64,000 nucleotides of DNA from the NCBI GenBank assembly GCA_017387565.1, contig JAFOEY010000044.1, forward strand, positions 17,220-81,219, given 5' to 3'. The translations under genes and the position numbers were made by a program. This DNA is from Lachnospiraceae bacterium (GTDB lineage: Bacteria; Bacillota; Clostridia; Lachnospirales; Lachnospiraceae). Under the pieces are notes generated by a model. The model was not told the origin of the DNA. It saw only the letters and a list, made by a program, of their open reading frames with translations, and searched no databases. Numbering within the stretch: position 1 is the first letter of the stretch; each line of letters starts with the position of its first letter. Shown one piece after another: positions 33,424 through 41,219 of the stretch.

Positions 33424-33542
33424 GGGCAATATGTGGCTACTCATAATGGTAAATTCTATAGAAAAAATAACTATAGAAAACACCATATGAACTAGCCACA
33501 AGATGCCCCGATTGTGAAAACGCAAGAAGGGAGGAAAGCCTT

Positions 33543-33791
33543 ATGGTCAAGATTTGGGGAAGTGCCGAGGAGTTACATTTACTACCCGGTGATTGTGACA
33601 CAGAAAAGTACAAGTGCATCCGTGTGTATATGAAACCGGATAATAGCCTTGTCGGAGTGTTCATGAGTAAGGCGGCAGAACCACCTCATTACTATGTGGT
33701 TGATGGTTTGCAGGAGATGTACTACAAAACCCGTGCCGAGGCAATCGGCTACTGTATCAGTAAAGGATACGCAGAGAGAACAGAGAATTAG
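33543..33791 (+). CDS. Hypothetical 82-residue satellite protein
   Basis: GGGAGGAAAGCC precedes ATG 33543. The product MVKIWGSAEELHLLPGDC...HYYVVDGLQEMYYKTRAEAIGYC is small alpha/beta, unrecognised. It is first of two small genes between primase and terminase. Confidence 0.6.
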   Translation: MVKIWGSAEELHLLPGDCDTEKYKCIRVYMKPDNSLVGVFMSKAAEPPHYYVVDGLQEMYYKTRAEAIGYCISKGYAERTEN

Positions 33792-33803
33792 GAGGAAAAG
33801 CAA

Positions 33804-34019
33804 ATGTTTACACAGGATTATTTTGAGAAACACTTCAAGCTTCACAACAAGATTGTGCTTTACACACCGGACGATATCAAGTTGGAGTTTACCAAAGAGC
33901 CACACTTTCATATGAGTGGCGGTCATACATCACTGGACCTTATGGATGTAGAAGACCTTACCTCATTTTGCAATGCAAGAGGATTGAAAACAAAGCCAAG
34001 TGGCAACATCACAGTTTAG
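33804..34019 (+). CDS. Hypothetical 71-residue satellite protein
   Basis: AGGAGGAAAAGC precedes ATG 33804, 12 bases after the previous stop. MFTQDYFEKHFKLHNKIVLY...SLDLMDVEDLTSFCNARG. Unrecognised. Its stop falls at the base of the structured element that follows. Confidence 0.55.
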   Translation: MFTQDYFEKHFKLHNKIVLYTPDDIKLEFTKEPHFHMSGGHTSLDLMDVEDLTSFCNARGLKTKPSGNITV

Positions 34020-34096
34020 CACGAGAGGGTGACCCCAGGGGGCGGTCATAATCTCTGTGGTCTTTATGACAGGGCAACGGTGCCGCCCCTTCGTGC
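34019..34096 (+). other. Nested GC-rich stem before the terminase gene
   Basis: GCACGA (34019-34024) pairs with TCGTGC (34091-34096). GGGGCGG (34039-34045) pairs with CCGCCCC (34083-34089), and GTCATAA (34045-34051) pairs with TTATGAC (34064-34070). All are perfect and nested. No T-run follows. It may be an RNA control element for terS/capsid or a DNA packaging site; the position next to terS fits the latter, unproven. Confidence 0.55.
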
Positions 34097-34145
34097 GAAT
34101 AACTTACAAAAGTTTTAGGGGTATTAACCCCGGAAAGGAAAAAAT

Positions 34146-34682
34146 ATGGGAAAAAGAGGACCCATGCCGGGTACTGGTGGCAGACCGAGAAAAGCATTAT
34201 CGGAAAAGTTAGCTGATGGTAATCCGGGATATAAATCAATAAAGGTTATACCTGCACCTTCTACATATGAAGGTATAGGTATTCCAAAGCCAAATGATTA
34301 CATCAAAGCAAAACAAAAAAACGGCAAGCCATTATATGCCGAGGAAATCTATAACAATACCTGGGGATGGCTTATTGAATGCAAGTGTGACCACTTATTC
34401 GTACCTGCAATTGTGGAGGAATATGCGATGAGTTTTGCACGTTGGATTCAGTGTGAAGAGGCAATTTCGGAGTATGGTTTTTTGGCAAAGCACCCTACAA
34501 CAGGACAGGCTATCACATTTCCGTATGTCAGTATGAGCCAGAGTTACATGAAACAGGCAACGCAGCAATGGTCTTTGATTTATGAGATTGTAAAGGCTAA
34601 TTGCACAGTAAATTTTGAAGGAGCAACACCATATGAGGATGCAATGGAATTGTTGCTCAAGAGTAGAGAAAGGAGATTTTAA
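34146..34682 (+). CDS. P27-family phage terminase small subunit
   Basis: 178 residues. MGKRGPMPGTGGRPRK is the basic start typical of P27 small terminases; ARWIQCEEAISEYGFLAKHPTTGQ and YVSMSQSYMKQATQQW fit the helical core. The small subunit binds the packaging site and recruits the large subunit, which is absent here, so a helper's would be used. GGAAAGG lies before the ATG. Three bases before the capsid gene. Confidence 0.82.
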   Translation: MGKRGPMPGTGGRPRKALSEKLADGNPGYKSIKVIPAPSTYEGIGIPKPNDYIKAKQKNGKPLYAEEIYNNTWGWLIECKCDHLFVPAIVEEYAMSFARWIQCEEAISEYGFLAKHPTTGQAITFPYVSMSQSYMKQATQQWSLIYEIVKANCTVNFEGATPYEDAMELLLKSRERRF

Positions 34683-34684
34683 CT

Positions 34685-35662
34685 ATGGTTACAGAATCAA
34701 TCTCAAACAACAATTCATCACAGGAGGGAACAGTAATGGGTATTGATGAAATCACAAACAGTGGCAAGGATTATGCTACAGAATTTTGGAACAAGGCAAT
34801 GAGGGGTAAGCCGGCAGACTTTGAGAAACTTAAGAGTGGCAGAACAGCAACAGATATGTTTACTCTTCCTTACGATAGTAATCGTAAGTATATGGCTGAA
34901 CTTGAAAAGGAGAGTATCTTCCGTCAGTTTGCAACAAGTATCAATGTATCTTCATCCAACAATACCGTGCTTGCGTATGCGTCAGACGATGTGGCCGCAT
35001 GTGTGCCGGAAGGAGAATCTATCAATGTATCGGATCTGGCAGATGATTTTACAAGAATTAAGACAGAGGCACATAAGGTGGTGTCACTCGTAAAAGTAGC
35101 GAATGCATTTGTTACTGATAATGTGTTTGATATCAAGAAACACCTTCCAAAACGATTTGCAAAGGTCTTTGGCAGGGCAGAAGAAAATCTCTTCATTAAT
35201 GGAACGGGAGTAGGTCAGCCAGTGGGTATTTTGAATGACACATTGGGTGCTGAGACAGGAGTTACCACAACTGACGTTACTTTCGATGATGTCATTAATC
35301 TTTATATGTCAGTAAAGGCAAAACATCGTAAGCATGGAGTATGGCTTATGAATGACGAGACGGCACTTGCTCTCCGTAAGCTTAAAGATAAGGACGGCAA
35401 TTATTTATGGCAGGAGGATATGGATACCATTCTCGGTAAGCCTGTGTACATTTCAGAGTTTATGCCTAGCATTGCAACAGGCAAGAAGGTTATTGTTTTT
35501 GGTGATTTTAGTTACTATTGGATTCTTAATCGCAGACCTTTGGCTGTCAGAGCGCTTAATGAGAAGTTCGAACTTTATGACCAGACGGGCTACCTTGGGA
35601 TGGAGTATATTGACGGCAAACTTGTGAACAGAGAAGCCATCAAGGTTATGCAGATTTCATAA
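34685..35662 (+). CDS. HK97-fold phage major capsid protein
   Basis: 325 residues. YMAELEKESIFRQFATSINV, AACVPEGESINVSD, NLFINGTGVGQPVGIL and PVYISEFMPS are the recurring blocks of HK97-like capsid proteins. No N-terminal scaffold or protease is present. Start could be ATG 34685 (AAGGAG upstream) or ATG 34736 (GGAGG upstream); both are well placed. It is the only visible structural protein, so it may form a small satellite-specific shell with helper proteins or interfere with helper capsids. Confidence 0.85.
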   Translation: MVTESISNNNSSQEGTVMGIDEITNSGKDYATEFWNKAMRGKPADFEKLKSGRTATDMFTLPYDSNRKYMAELEKESIFRQFATSINVSSSNNTVLAYASDDVAACVPEGESINVSDLADDFTRIKTEAHKVVSLVKVANAFVTDNVFDIKKHLPKRFAKVFGRAEENLFINGTGVGQPVGILNDTLGAETGVTTTDVTFDDVINLYMSVKAKHRKHGVWLMNDETALALRKLKDKDGNYLWQEDMDTILGKPVYISEFMPSIATGKKVIVFGDFSYYWILNRRPLAVRALNEKFELYDQTGYLGMEYIDGKLVNREAIKVMQIS

Positions 35663-35721
35663 CCAATACAAATATCATTAGTCGGGGCGGAGATATCCGT
35701 TCCGACAGGGAGGTGAGCATA

Positions 35722-35943
35722 ATGCATATGGTTGAAACAGAGAAAAATGATAGTGCGTTGCCTGTTGGTGAGAAGTTTATGCTCACTATCAAAGAGGCAG
35801 CACCTTACTACAATATAGGTACAAAAAAACTGCGTAGGCTTGCAGAGGATAACCTTGGTGTGTTTTCAGTGTATAGCGGAAATAGATACCTAATTGTAAA
35901 ACCAAAGTTTGAAGAATTCATCCTTAATTCTTCAGAAATATAG
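35722..35943 (+). CDS. xis: Excisionase-like small DNA-binding protein
   Basis: 73 residues from ATG 35722 (GGAGG at 35709-35713). FMLTIKEAAPYYNIGTKKLRRLAEDN...SVYSGNRYLIVKPKFEEFI is the Tn916-type Xis layout (winged helix of the MerR-like superfamily). It would bend the element ends and favour excision by the integrase. Confidence 0.82.
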   Translation: MHMVETEKNDSALPVGEKFMLTIKEAAPYYNIGTKKLRRLAEDNLGVFSVYSGNRYLIVKPKFEEFILNSSEI

Positions 35944-36054
35944 TTCCTTTTATCTGCTGAAAGTAGTTGCTATTTCAGGGGTGTAGAGGGAATATACGAT
36001 GAACCCAATAAACCCTTGAAAACAGCCACTTTTGGTAGAAAGGAATGTGATGTT

Positions 36055-36264
36055 ATGGCAAAACCTAATTTAGCAGAAAAGGATATTTTAAACCCTTCGG
36101 AGACGATTGAATATTTCGTCTTGAGCCGAAGAAAGTTCTATGATTTATTGAAAAATACGGATGGAGAAGATTTCTTGGCATACTACGGAGAACGCAAGCT
36201 GATTATCCGTGTAGCCTTTGAAAAGTATTTACTGCACCATCCAGAGTTAAGGAGGCAGGTATAA
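36055..36264 (+). CDS. Second Xis-like small DNA-binding protein
   Basis: 69 residues from ATG 36055 (AAAGGA upstream). ILNPSETIEYFVLSRRKFYDLLKNT...YYGERKLIIRVAFEKYL has the same plan as the preceding protein with little identity. The stop overlaps the integrase start (TAATG). The two paralogues may be separate regulators of excision and of satellite genes. Confidence 0.75.
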   Translation: MAKPNLAEKDILNPSETIEYFVLSRRKFYDLLKNTDGEDFLAYYGERKLIIRVAFEKYLLHHPELRRQV

Positions 36265-37544
36265 TGGCGAAAGCAGGAAGAGGGCAGACAAGGCGTGATT
36301 CCAAACGAAGAGTTCTTCGTCCGGGAGAGAGCGTCAGAGCAGATGGAAAATATCAATATAAGTATCATATCGATGGCAAGCCGCATTTTGTGTATAGTTG
36401 GAAATTAGAGCCAACAGACAAATTACCAAAGGGCAAAAAACCATGCCTGTCACTCCGGGAACTTGAGAAACAGGTTAATTCTGAAATAGAAACACTTCCG
36501 AATATGGCGGATGGCCAAATGACGGTATGTGAACTTGTAGACCGATACCTCAAAACCAAGACGGGAGTACGACAGAGTACCAAGCAGGGATATGTCACAG
36601 TGCAAAGAGTTCTTGCCAAAGAGCCTTTCGGCAAGAAAACAATCCGAAGTGTGAAAACATCAGATGCAAAGCTGTTTCTTATCAAGCTACAACAGGAAGA
36701 TGGTAAAAGTTACAGTTCCATCCACACCATCCGGGGAGTGCTTAGACCTGCCTTTCAGATGGCGGTGGATGATGATATTATTGTAAAGAATCCGTTCGGA
36801 TTTCAGCTTGCTGGAGTTGTGGTAAATGATTCGGTAACAAGAGAGGCTATTAGCAAAGACCAAATGAGAAAGTTTCTAAAGTTTGTCCATGACGATGCGG
36901 TGTACTGTAAATATTATGAAGTGGTTTACATACTTTTCCACACGGGAATGCGAATATCGGAATTTTGTGGTCTGACACTGAAAGATATTGATTTGGAAAA
37001 GCGAATCGTTAATATCGACCATCAGCTACAAAGAACATCGGATATGAGGTATATCATTGAAACCACAAAGACGGATGCCGGAACAAGGAAACTTCCTATC
37101 ACAGAGGATGTGGCACAGATGTTTCAGGCAATCATTGAGGACAGAGTTCCACCCAAGGTCGAAAAGGTGATTGATGGATATAGTGGATTCCTTTTCTACG
37201 ATGAAAATGATATGCCTCTGGTGGCAATGCATTGGCAGCACCGATTCAATCATATGGTCGGCAGGTACAATGACATTTACCGAGTGCAGATGCCAAACAT
37301 CACTCCTCATGTTTGTAGGCACACCTACTGCTCCAATATGGCAAAATCGGGAATGAATCCAAAGACATTGCAGTACCTCATGGGGCATTCGGATATTTCA
37401 GTTACGATGAATGTGTATACACATATCGGATTTGATGATGCTGAGGAAGAACTGAAACGGATGGAAGAGTTCCGGAAGGCGCAGGCAGAGATTGAGAAGA
37501 AGAATGAGAAACCAATGTCGCAGAAAATGTTTAAGGCAATTTGA
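36264..37544 (+). CDS. int: Tyrosine recombinase/integrase
   Basis: 426 residues. The N-terminal part (about 10-60) is a Tn916-type arm-binding domain (KYQYKYHIDGKPHFVYSWKLE); residues about 80-180 are the core-binding domain. The catalytic domain has HTGMRISEF (Arg), TKTDAGTRKLPI (Lys), HVCRHTYCSNMAKSG (HxxR), LMGHSD (His) and MNVYTH (Tyr near 400). It inserts the element at the LMW-PTP gene by the 28-base repeat. Translationally coupled to the upstream Xis-like gene and followed by a terminator. Confidence 0.96.
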   Translation: MAKAGRGQTRRDSKRRVLRPGESVRADGKYQYKYHIDGKPHFVYSWKLEPTDKLPKGKKPCLSLRELEKQVNSEIETLPNMADGQMTVCELVDRYLKTKTGVRQSTKQGYVTVQRVLAKEPFGKKTIRSVKTSDAKLFLIKLQQEDGKSYSSIHTIRGVLRPAFQMAVDDDIIVKNPFGFQLAGVVVNDSVTREAISKDQMRKFLKFVHDDAVYCKYYEVVYILFHTGMRISEFCGLTLKDIDLEKRIVNIDHQLQRTSDMRYIIETTKTDAGTRKLPITEDVAQMFQAIIEDRVPPKVEKVIDGYSGFLFYDENDMPLVAMHWQHRFNHMVGRYNDIYRVQMPNITPHVCRHTYCSNMAKSGMNPKTLQYLMGHSDISVTMNVYTHIGFDDAEEELKRMEEFRKAQAEIEKKNEKPMSQKMFKAI

Positions 37545-37559
37545 TATAGGAGAATGATG

Positions 37560-37590
37560 ACGCTCCGGTTTAGGCTGGAGCGTTATTTTT
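37560..37590 (+). terminator. Terminator after the integrase
   Basis: ACGCTCC (37560-37566) and GGAGCGT (37577-37583) form a perfect stem, followed by TATTTTT. Confidence 0.8.
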
Positions 37591-37659
37591 GTGGAAAAAT
37601 GTCGTTTCTACAGGTATAATATATTTTAGAGAGATTTTGATAAAAAGGAGTGGTTGATA

Positions 37660-38601
37660 ATGGATATTACTGGAGCATCCGTAGCAAAAACAGCAGTAGA
37701 TTTAGCTAAAACAGATAATATACTCAACAAAGCAACAGGTTTTATGGGAATGTTATTTCCATATGCAGGTATAAAACAAAAAGCAGTTGATATGTATATA
37801 GAAGATATTGAAAAATCTGATTTGCCTGCAGAAACAAAGGTATTTATGGTTTTAAATACAAAGAAGACTTTTAAGAGAATTAAGAACCAAAAAGCTATTG
37901 CAGAAATTGCGATGAATAATGCAGTGCAAGGAACAGATTTCACAGAGAAATCTGGCGTAAATGAGGAATGGCTAGAAAGATTTATGGATTCTGCTGGTTT
38001 TGTAAGCTCGGAAGAAATCCAGTGGATATGGGGAAAAATATTAGCAAATGAATTTGAAAAACCAGGCTCAACTCCACCAAATATGATAAGAATATTGTCA
38101 GAAATGACACCTACATATGCTAAGGCTTTTAGAAAATTATGTAGTATGAGATTTTTGCTTATTTCTATTTCTGAAAACGAAGAAATAACAGGAGCATATT
38201 GGAAGACGGGAGTTCCGTATAGCGAAAATAAAGAATTAATGAATGAATTAGGAATTTCTTTCCAAGTAATTAATGAGTTGGAAACACTTGGAGTGATAAA
38301 GTTCGATTCAGTTGCGGGGTATATTACAACAGGAATAAATGACAAAAAGGTGATTCTTTGTGTTGATGGAAAAACAATGGAAATAACTCAGCACGAAAGC
38401 GGGAGTATTCCAATTGGAGATGTGATTTTGACATCTGCAGGGGAAGCACTTAAAAACATAACAACGATTGAAGAAATTCGCGGATATGATGAGGCTATAA
38501 AAAAGTATATGCGTTCTAAAGGTGTTGTATTTAGCGAGGAGGAACAGTACCAAGTTGTTGTAACAGGTGATAGATTTCAAGTTAAAAAGAAAGAGGTATA
38601 A
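37660..38601 (+). CDS. DUF2806-like protein, cargo next to attR
   Basis: 313 residues from ATG 37660 (AAGGAG upstream; a TTG at 37654 is possible). The region EEWLERFMDSAGFVSSEEIQWIWGKILANEFEKPGS followed by LSEMTPTYAKAF is characteristic of DUF2806 proteins as I recall them. No catalytic motif or membrane helix is clear; the N-terminus is helical. The gene lies outside the integrase terminator, between int and attR, the usual position for satellite cargo. It is followed 18 bases later by a nuclease-like gene, so the two probably act together. Confidence 0.65.
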   Translation: MDITGASVAKTAVDLAKTDNILNKATGFMGMLFPYAGIKQKAVDMYIEDIEKSDLPAETKVFMVLNTKKTFKRIKNQKAIAEIAMNNAVQGTDFTEKSGVNEEWLERFMDSAGFVSSEEIQWIWGKILANEFEKPGSTPPNMIRILSEMTPTYAKAFRKLCSMRFLLISISENEEITGAYWKTGVPYSENKELMNELGISFQVINELETLGVIKFDSVAGYITTGINDKKVILCVDGKTMEITQHESGSIPIGDVILTSAGEALKNITTIEEIRGYDEAIKKYMRSKGVVFSEEEQYQVVVTGDRFQVKKKEV

Positions 38602-38619
38602 TAAAAGAGAGAGTTATTT

Positions 38620-39378
38620 ATGCGAATTTTAAGTATTAATATAAATGATTTTGGCGGTTTGGAAAATCATCTAATGGAGCATAAAAAATACAATGCTTGG
38701 GTTGGTAGAGAGTGTATTGACTGGAAATACTGGAGTGCTATAGATAAAGATGTAGTTTTCAATAAATTTCTTAATTATATTGAGGATAAGCAACCGGATG
38801 TTTTAATAGTTAATGAAATGATAGTTAGTCCACTAGAAAGAATAGATTTTATATCAAAAATAGAAGAGATGGGTTTTTCTTATTTTGATGAAACAATACC
38901 GAGCGGAAAATACTCATTTACAATGATGTTTTATAAAAATATGAAATGTACGTTATTTGCATCTCCTAACAGTGGTTATCGAGAAAATAGGTCTATTTTG
39001 TATTTTGTTGAAGGGATTTATGTAAATGGTACACATTTTCCGCAGGAAAGTGATACTAAGTTTCTAAATGCTGTTGAGATGTTTTGCAAGGCGAGGAAAA
39101 ATGATAAAGTAATAATTATTGGAGACTTAAATGCAAATGATGTTTCTCGAGGCAATAAACAATTGGTGGAGAGATTGAAAACATATGGATATGTGGATGT
39201 GTGGGTTCAAAAAGGAAATCCAGCTGATACAGTAACTGAGGCAAAATATAGAGGAAGATTGGATTATGCAATCGCTTCAGAAGCAGTTTATGCATCTATT
39301 TCAAATATGGAAATAGATCCTATGCCGATGGATTGTGGAATGACAGACCATGCGGCAGTAATTATAGATGTGGTTTAA
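38620..39378 (+). CDS. Endonuclease/exonuclease/phosphatase-family protein, cargo next to attR
   Basis: 252 residues. EEP-fold motifs: ILSININDFGG at the start, VLIVNEM (Asn-Glu metal site) near residue 65, IIIGDLNAND near 165, RLDYAIAS near 210 and MTDHAAVIID at the end. These enzymes cut nucleic acid or hydrolyse phosphodiester/phosphate bonds. ATG 38620 has AAAGAGAG upstream. The partner is the DUF2806-like gene just before it. Being at the element edge, it is probable defence or superinfection cargo; substrate unknown. Confidence 0.78.
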   Translation: MRILSININDFGGLENHLMEHKKYNAWVGRECIDWKYWSAIDKDVVFNKFLNYIEDKQPDVLIVNEMIVSPLERIDFISKIEEMGFSYFDETIPSGKYSFTMMFYKNMKCTLFASPNSGYRENRSILYFVEGIYVNGTHFPQESDTKFLNAVEMFCKARKNDKVIIIGDLNANDVSRGNKQLVERLKTYGYVDVWVQKGNPADTVTEAKYRGRLDYAIASEAVYASISNMEIDPMPMDCGMTDHAAVIIDVV

Positions 39379-39387
39379 ATGTTTTCC

Positions 39388-39430
39388 TTAGTAGTAAGAA
39401 TTTTCATTTTACTACTAATTTTACTACTAA
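39388..39430. promoter_or_regulatory. Arm-type integrase sites at the right end
   Basis: TTAGTAGTA at 39388-39396, and its reverse complement TACTACTAA at 39410-39418 and 39422-39430. The same nonamer is present twice at the left end (25619 and 25713). Number and placement fit arm sites of a Tn916-like integrase. Confidence 0.65.
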
Positions 39431-39558
39431 CAGGTAGTAACAACTTGCAAAAATATGCTCTGATTTGCCACATCCCGTCATTTCAGAACAAATAACAAAA
39501 TCCCCGAAAATCCTCGCAAAACTGGGCATTTCCGGGCAAAAAGGAGTAAACAATTACT

Positions 39559-40047
39559 ATGATAAAAGTATTATTCATCTGTCACGGCAACATCTGCCGT
39601 TCCCCCATGGCAGAATTCATTTTAAAAGACATGGTAGAAAAACAAGGCCTGTCAGATCAATTTTATATTGAATCTGCAGCCACCAGCACTGAAGAAATCT
39701 GGAATGGCATTGGCAATCCGGTCTATCCGCCGGCGCGCGATGAATTACGAAAGCACGGTATATGCTGCGAAGGAAAACGAGCCAGACATTTGGAGAAAAA
39801 TGATTATGATAAATACGATTACTTAATCGGGATGGAAAGCATGAATCTCCGCAATATGGCTAGAATATTGGGAAATGATTCCGAAAACAAGATAAGCAAG
39901 CTTCTGGATTTTTCTGATAAAAAGGGATATTCGAGCAGAGATATTGCGGATCCGTGGTATACCGGAAAATTTGGACAGACCTATGATGATATTGTAGAGG
40001 GATGTACCTCTTTTTTAGAATATCTGAAAAGAGAAAATAAAATATAA
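39559..40047 (+). CDS. Low-molecular-weight protein tyrosine phosphatase
   Basis: 162 residues. CHGNICRS at about 9-16 is the CX5R(S/T) phosphate loop, and DIADPWYTGKF holds the general-acid Asp near residue 128. It dephosphorylates protein tyrosines (or arginines in some relatives) in the cytoplasm. The satellite inserted inside the codons just before the active-site loop, and the present ribosome site and first codons come from the element. The chromosomal original start remains at 25438 as a stub. Confidence 0.93.
   Translation: MIKVLFICHGNICRSPMAEFILKDMVEKQGLSDQFYIESAATSTEEIWNGIGNPVYPPARDELRKHGICCEGKRARHLEKNDYDKYDYLIGMESMNLRNMARILGNDSENKISKLLDFSDKKGYSSRDIADPWYTGKFGQTYDDIVEGCTSFLEYLKRENKI
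39562..39589 (+). repeat. attR within the LMW-PTP start codons
   Basis: Matches 25447-25474 at 26 of 28 bases. The new upstream sequence brings AAAGGAG and an ATG (39559), so the phosphatase gene is rebuilt with element-derived translation signals. Confidence 0.8.
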
Positions 40048-40060
40048 GATGGCAAAAATA

Positions 40061-40092
40061 AAAACAGAGTGGAAATAACCACTCTGTTTTTT
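40061..40092. terminator. Bidirectional terminator between LMW-PTP and tRNA-Lys
   Basis: ACAGAGTGG (40064-40072), loop AAATAA, CCACTCTGT (40079-40087). A-run before and T-run after serve both strands. Confidence 0.85.
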
Positions 40093-40094
40093 CG

Positions 40095-40167
40095 TGCACC
40101 ATCAGGGACTCGAACCCTGGACAAATAGATTAAGAGTCTACTGCTCTACCAACTGAGCTAATGGTGC
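40095..40167 (-). tRNA. tRNA-Lys, anticodon CTT
   Basis: Reading the minus strand: acceptor GCACCAT pairs with ATGGTGC, D-arm with AGCTCAGTTGGTAGAGCA, anticodon loop CTCTTAA (anticodon CTT), T-arm loop TTCGAGT, discriminator A. All four stems are intact. CCA is not encoded. It reads AAG codons. Confidence 0.95.
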
Positions 40168-40200
40168 ATATTGGGCGCGTTTACTTGCGACGCAAGTGTT

Positions 40201-40229
40201 ATTATAGTATAATAAATGCCGATTGGCAA
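40201..40229 (-). promoter_or_regulatory. Promoter of tRNA-Lys
   Basis: On the minus strand TTGCCA (40229-40224), 17 bases, TATAAT (40206-40201). A 15-base palindrome ACTTGCG-A-CGCAAGT lies between promoter and tRNA (40184-40198). Confidence 0.75.
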
Positions 40230-40280
40230 GGGTTTTTTGAAAAAATTCTTACTATAAATATTGATATCGGAGATTTGAAA

Positions 40281-41051
40281 ATGATTATCGATACACATGC
40301 ACATTATGATGATGAGGCATTTTTAGAAGATCAGGCAGAAATCTTAAACAATTTAAAGGATAAAGGCGTGGAGATTGTCATCAATGCGGCGGCTTCCATG
40401 GAAGGATGTAAACGCACTTTGGCATTGACCAAGGAATATCCGTTTGTCTATGGGATGTTAGGCGTTCATCCGGATGATGTAGGAGATATGTCACAAAAAG
40501 ATATTGATTTTATGAAACAATACGCCAAAGAAGAAAAAATTGTAGCGATTGGGGAAATCGGTCTGGATTATCATTGGGATATTGCAGAGAGAGAGGTTCA
40601 AAAGCACTGGTTTATGCAGCAGATGGAGTTGGCAAGAGAGGTTGGATTACCGATTTGTGTGCATTCCAGGGATGCGGCTGCAGATACCCTGTCTGTTATG
40701 AAAGATGCAGCAGCCGGGGAAATCGGTGGCGTCATACATTGTTATTCCTATAGCCGGGAATTGGCAAAAGAATACCTCGATATGGGCTTTTATTTTGGAA
40801 TCGGTGGTGTAGTAACCTTTAAAAATGGTCGAAAATGCAAAGAGACGGTTGACATGCTTCCCATGGATAGAATTCTCTTGGAAACAGATGCTCCCTATCT
40901 GGCACCCGAGCCTTTCCGGGGAAAGAGAAACGATTCCTCTTACCTGACCTATGTAGCAAAGACCATTGCCGGAATCAAAGGCATTTCAGAGCAGGAAGTA
41001 ATAGAAATTACAAATACAAATGCAAGGAATTTATATAAAAAGTTAAAGTGA
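40281..41051 (+). CDS. tatD: TatD-family metal-dependent deoxyribonuclease
   Basis: Start at ATG 40281 (GGAG upstream) gives 256 residues: MIIDTHAHYDDEAF (HxH), GMLGVHPDD, AIGEIGLDYHW (Glu ligand), PICVHSRDA, GVIHCYSYS and LLETDAPYLAPEPFRGKRN. This is the full TatD motif set. TatD enzymes trim 3' ends of single-stranded DNA with Mg2+. An in-frame ATG at 40161 overlaps the tRNA and is not used. It commonly neighbours rsmA, as here. Confidence 0.94.
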   Translation: MIIDTHAHYDDEAFLEDQAEILNNLKDKGVEIVINAAASMEGCKRTLALTKEYPFVYGMLGVHPDDVGDMSQKDIDFMKQYAKEEKIVAIGEIGLDYHWDIAEREVQKHWFMQQMELAREVGLPICVHSRDAAADTLSVMKDAAAGEIGGVIHCYSYSRELAKEYLDMGFYFGIGGVVTFKNGRKCKETVDMLPMDRILLETDAPYLAPEPFRGKRNDSSYLTYVAKTIAGIKGISEQEVIEITNTNARNLYKKLK

Positions 41052-41219
41052 CAAAATCAAAAGGATGACAGTCAATATAAAAGATAATATAGAAACCAAT
41101 ACAAAAATGACTATATAATGTAAAAAAATGATTATATAAACTAATACAAAAATAACTATACAAGCTAATAAAAAAGTTGATATAAAAGCTATATAAAAGC
41201 GAAATAAAAGGAGAACCAT
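41052..41219 (+). other. A-rich spacer with degenerate repeats before rsmA
   Basis: About five imperfect units of 20-25 bases of the type AATACAAAAATGACTATATA occupy the gap, ending in AAAGGAG for rsmA. Almost no C on this strand. No gene. Confidence 0.55.

Larger units (their letters stand above)
25456..39581 (+). mobile_element. 14-kb phage-satellite-like element in the 5' end of the LMW-PTP gene
   Basis: Boundaries come from a 28-base direct repeat (25447-25474 and 39562-39589, 26 matches) that lies in the codons for KVLFICHG of a low-molecular-weight protein tyrosine phosphatase. The left copy is the cut-off old gene start; the right copy restores the full gene. Inside are a tyrosine integrase and two Xis-like genes near the right end, a PrimPol-D5 helicase after iteron-like repeats, a P27 small terminase and one capsid protein. 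Cargo is a Sau3AI-like R-M pair, a kinase, and a DUF2806-like/EEP nuclease pair. No portal, large terminase, tail or lysis genes are seen, so it should need a helper phage. Exact crossover is inferred. Confidence 0.8.

Noticed and set aside
40095-40167. tRNA-Lys as attachment site of the satellite
   Set aside because: The direct repeat maps to the phosphatase gene 500 bases away, and the tRNA 3' end has no second copy near 25.4 kb.
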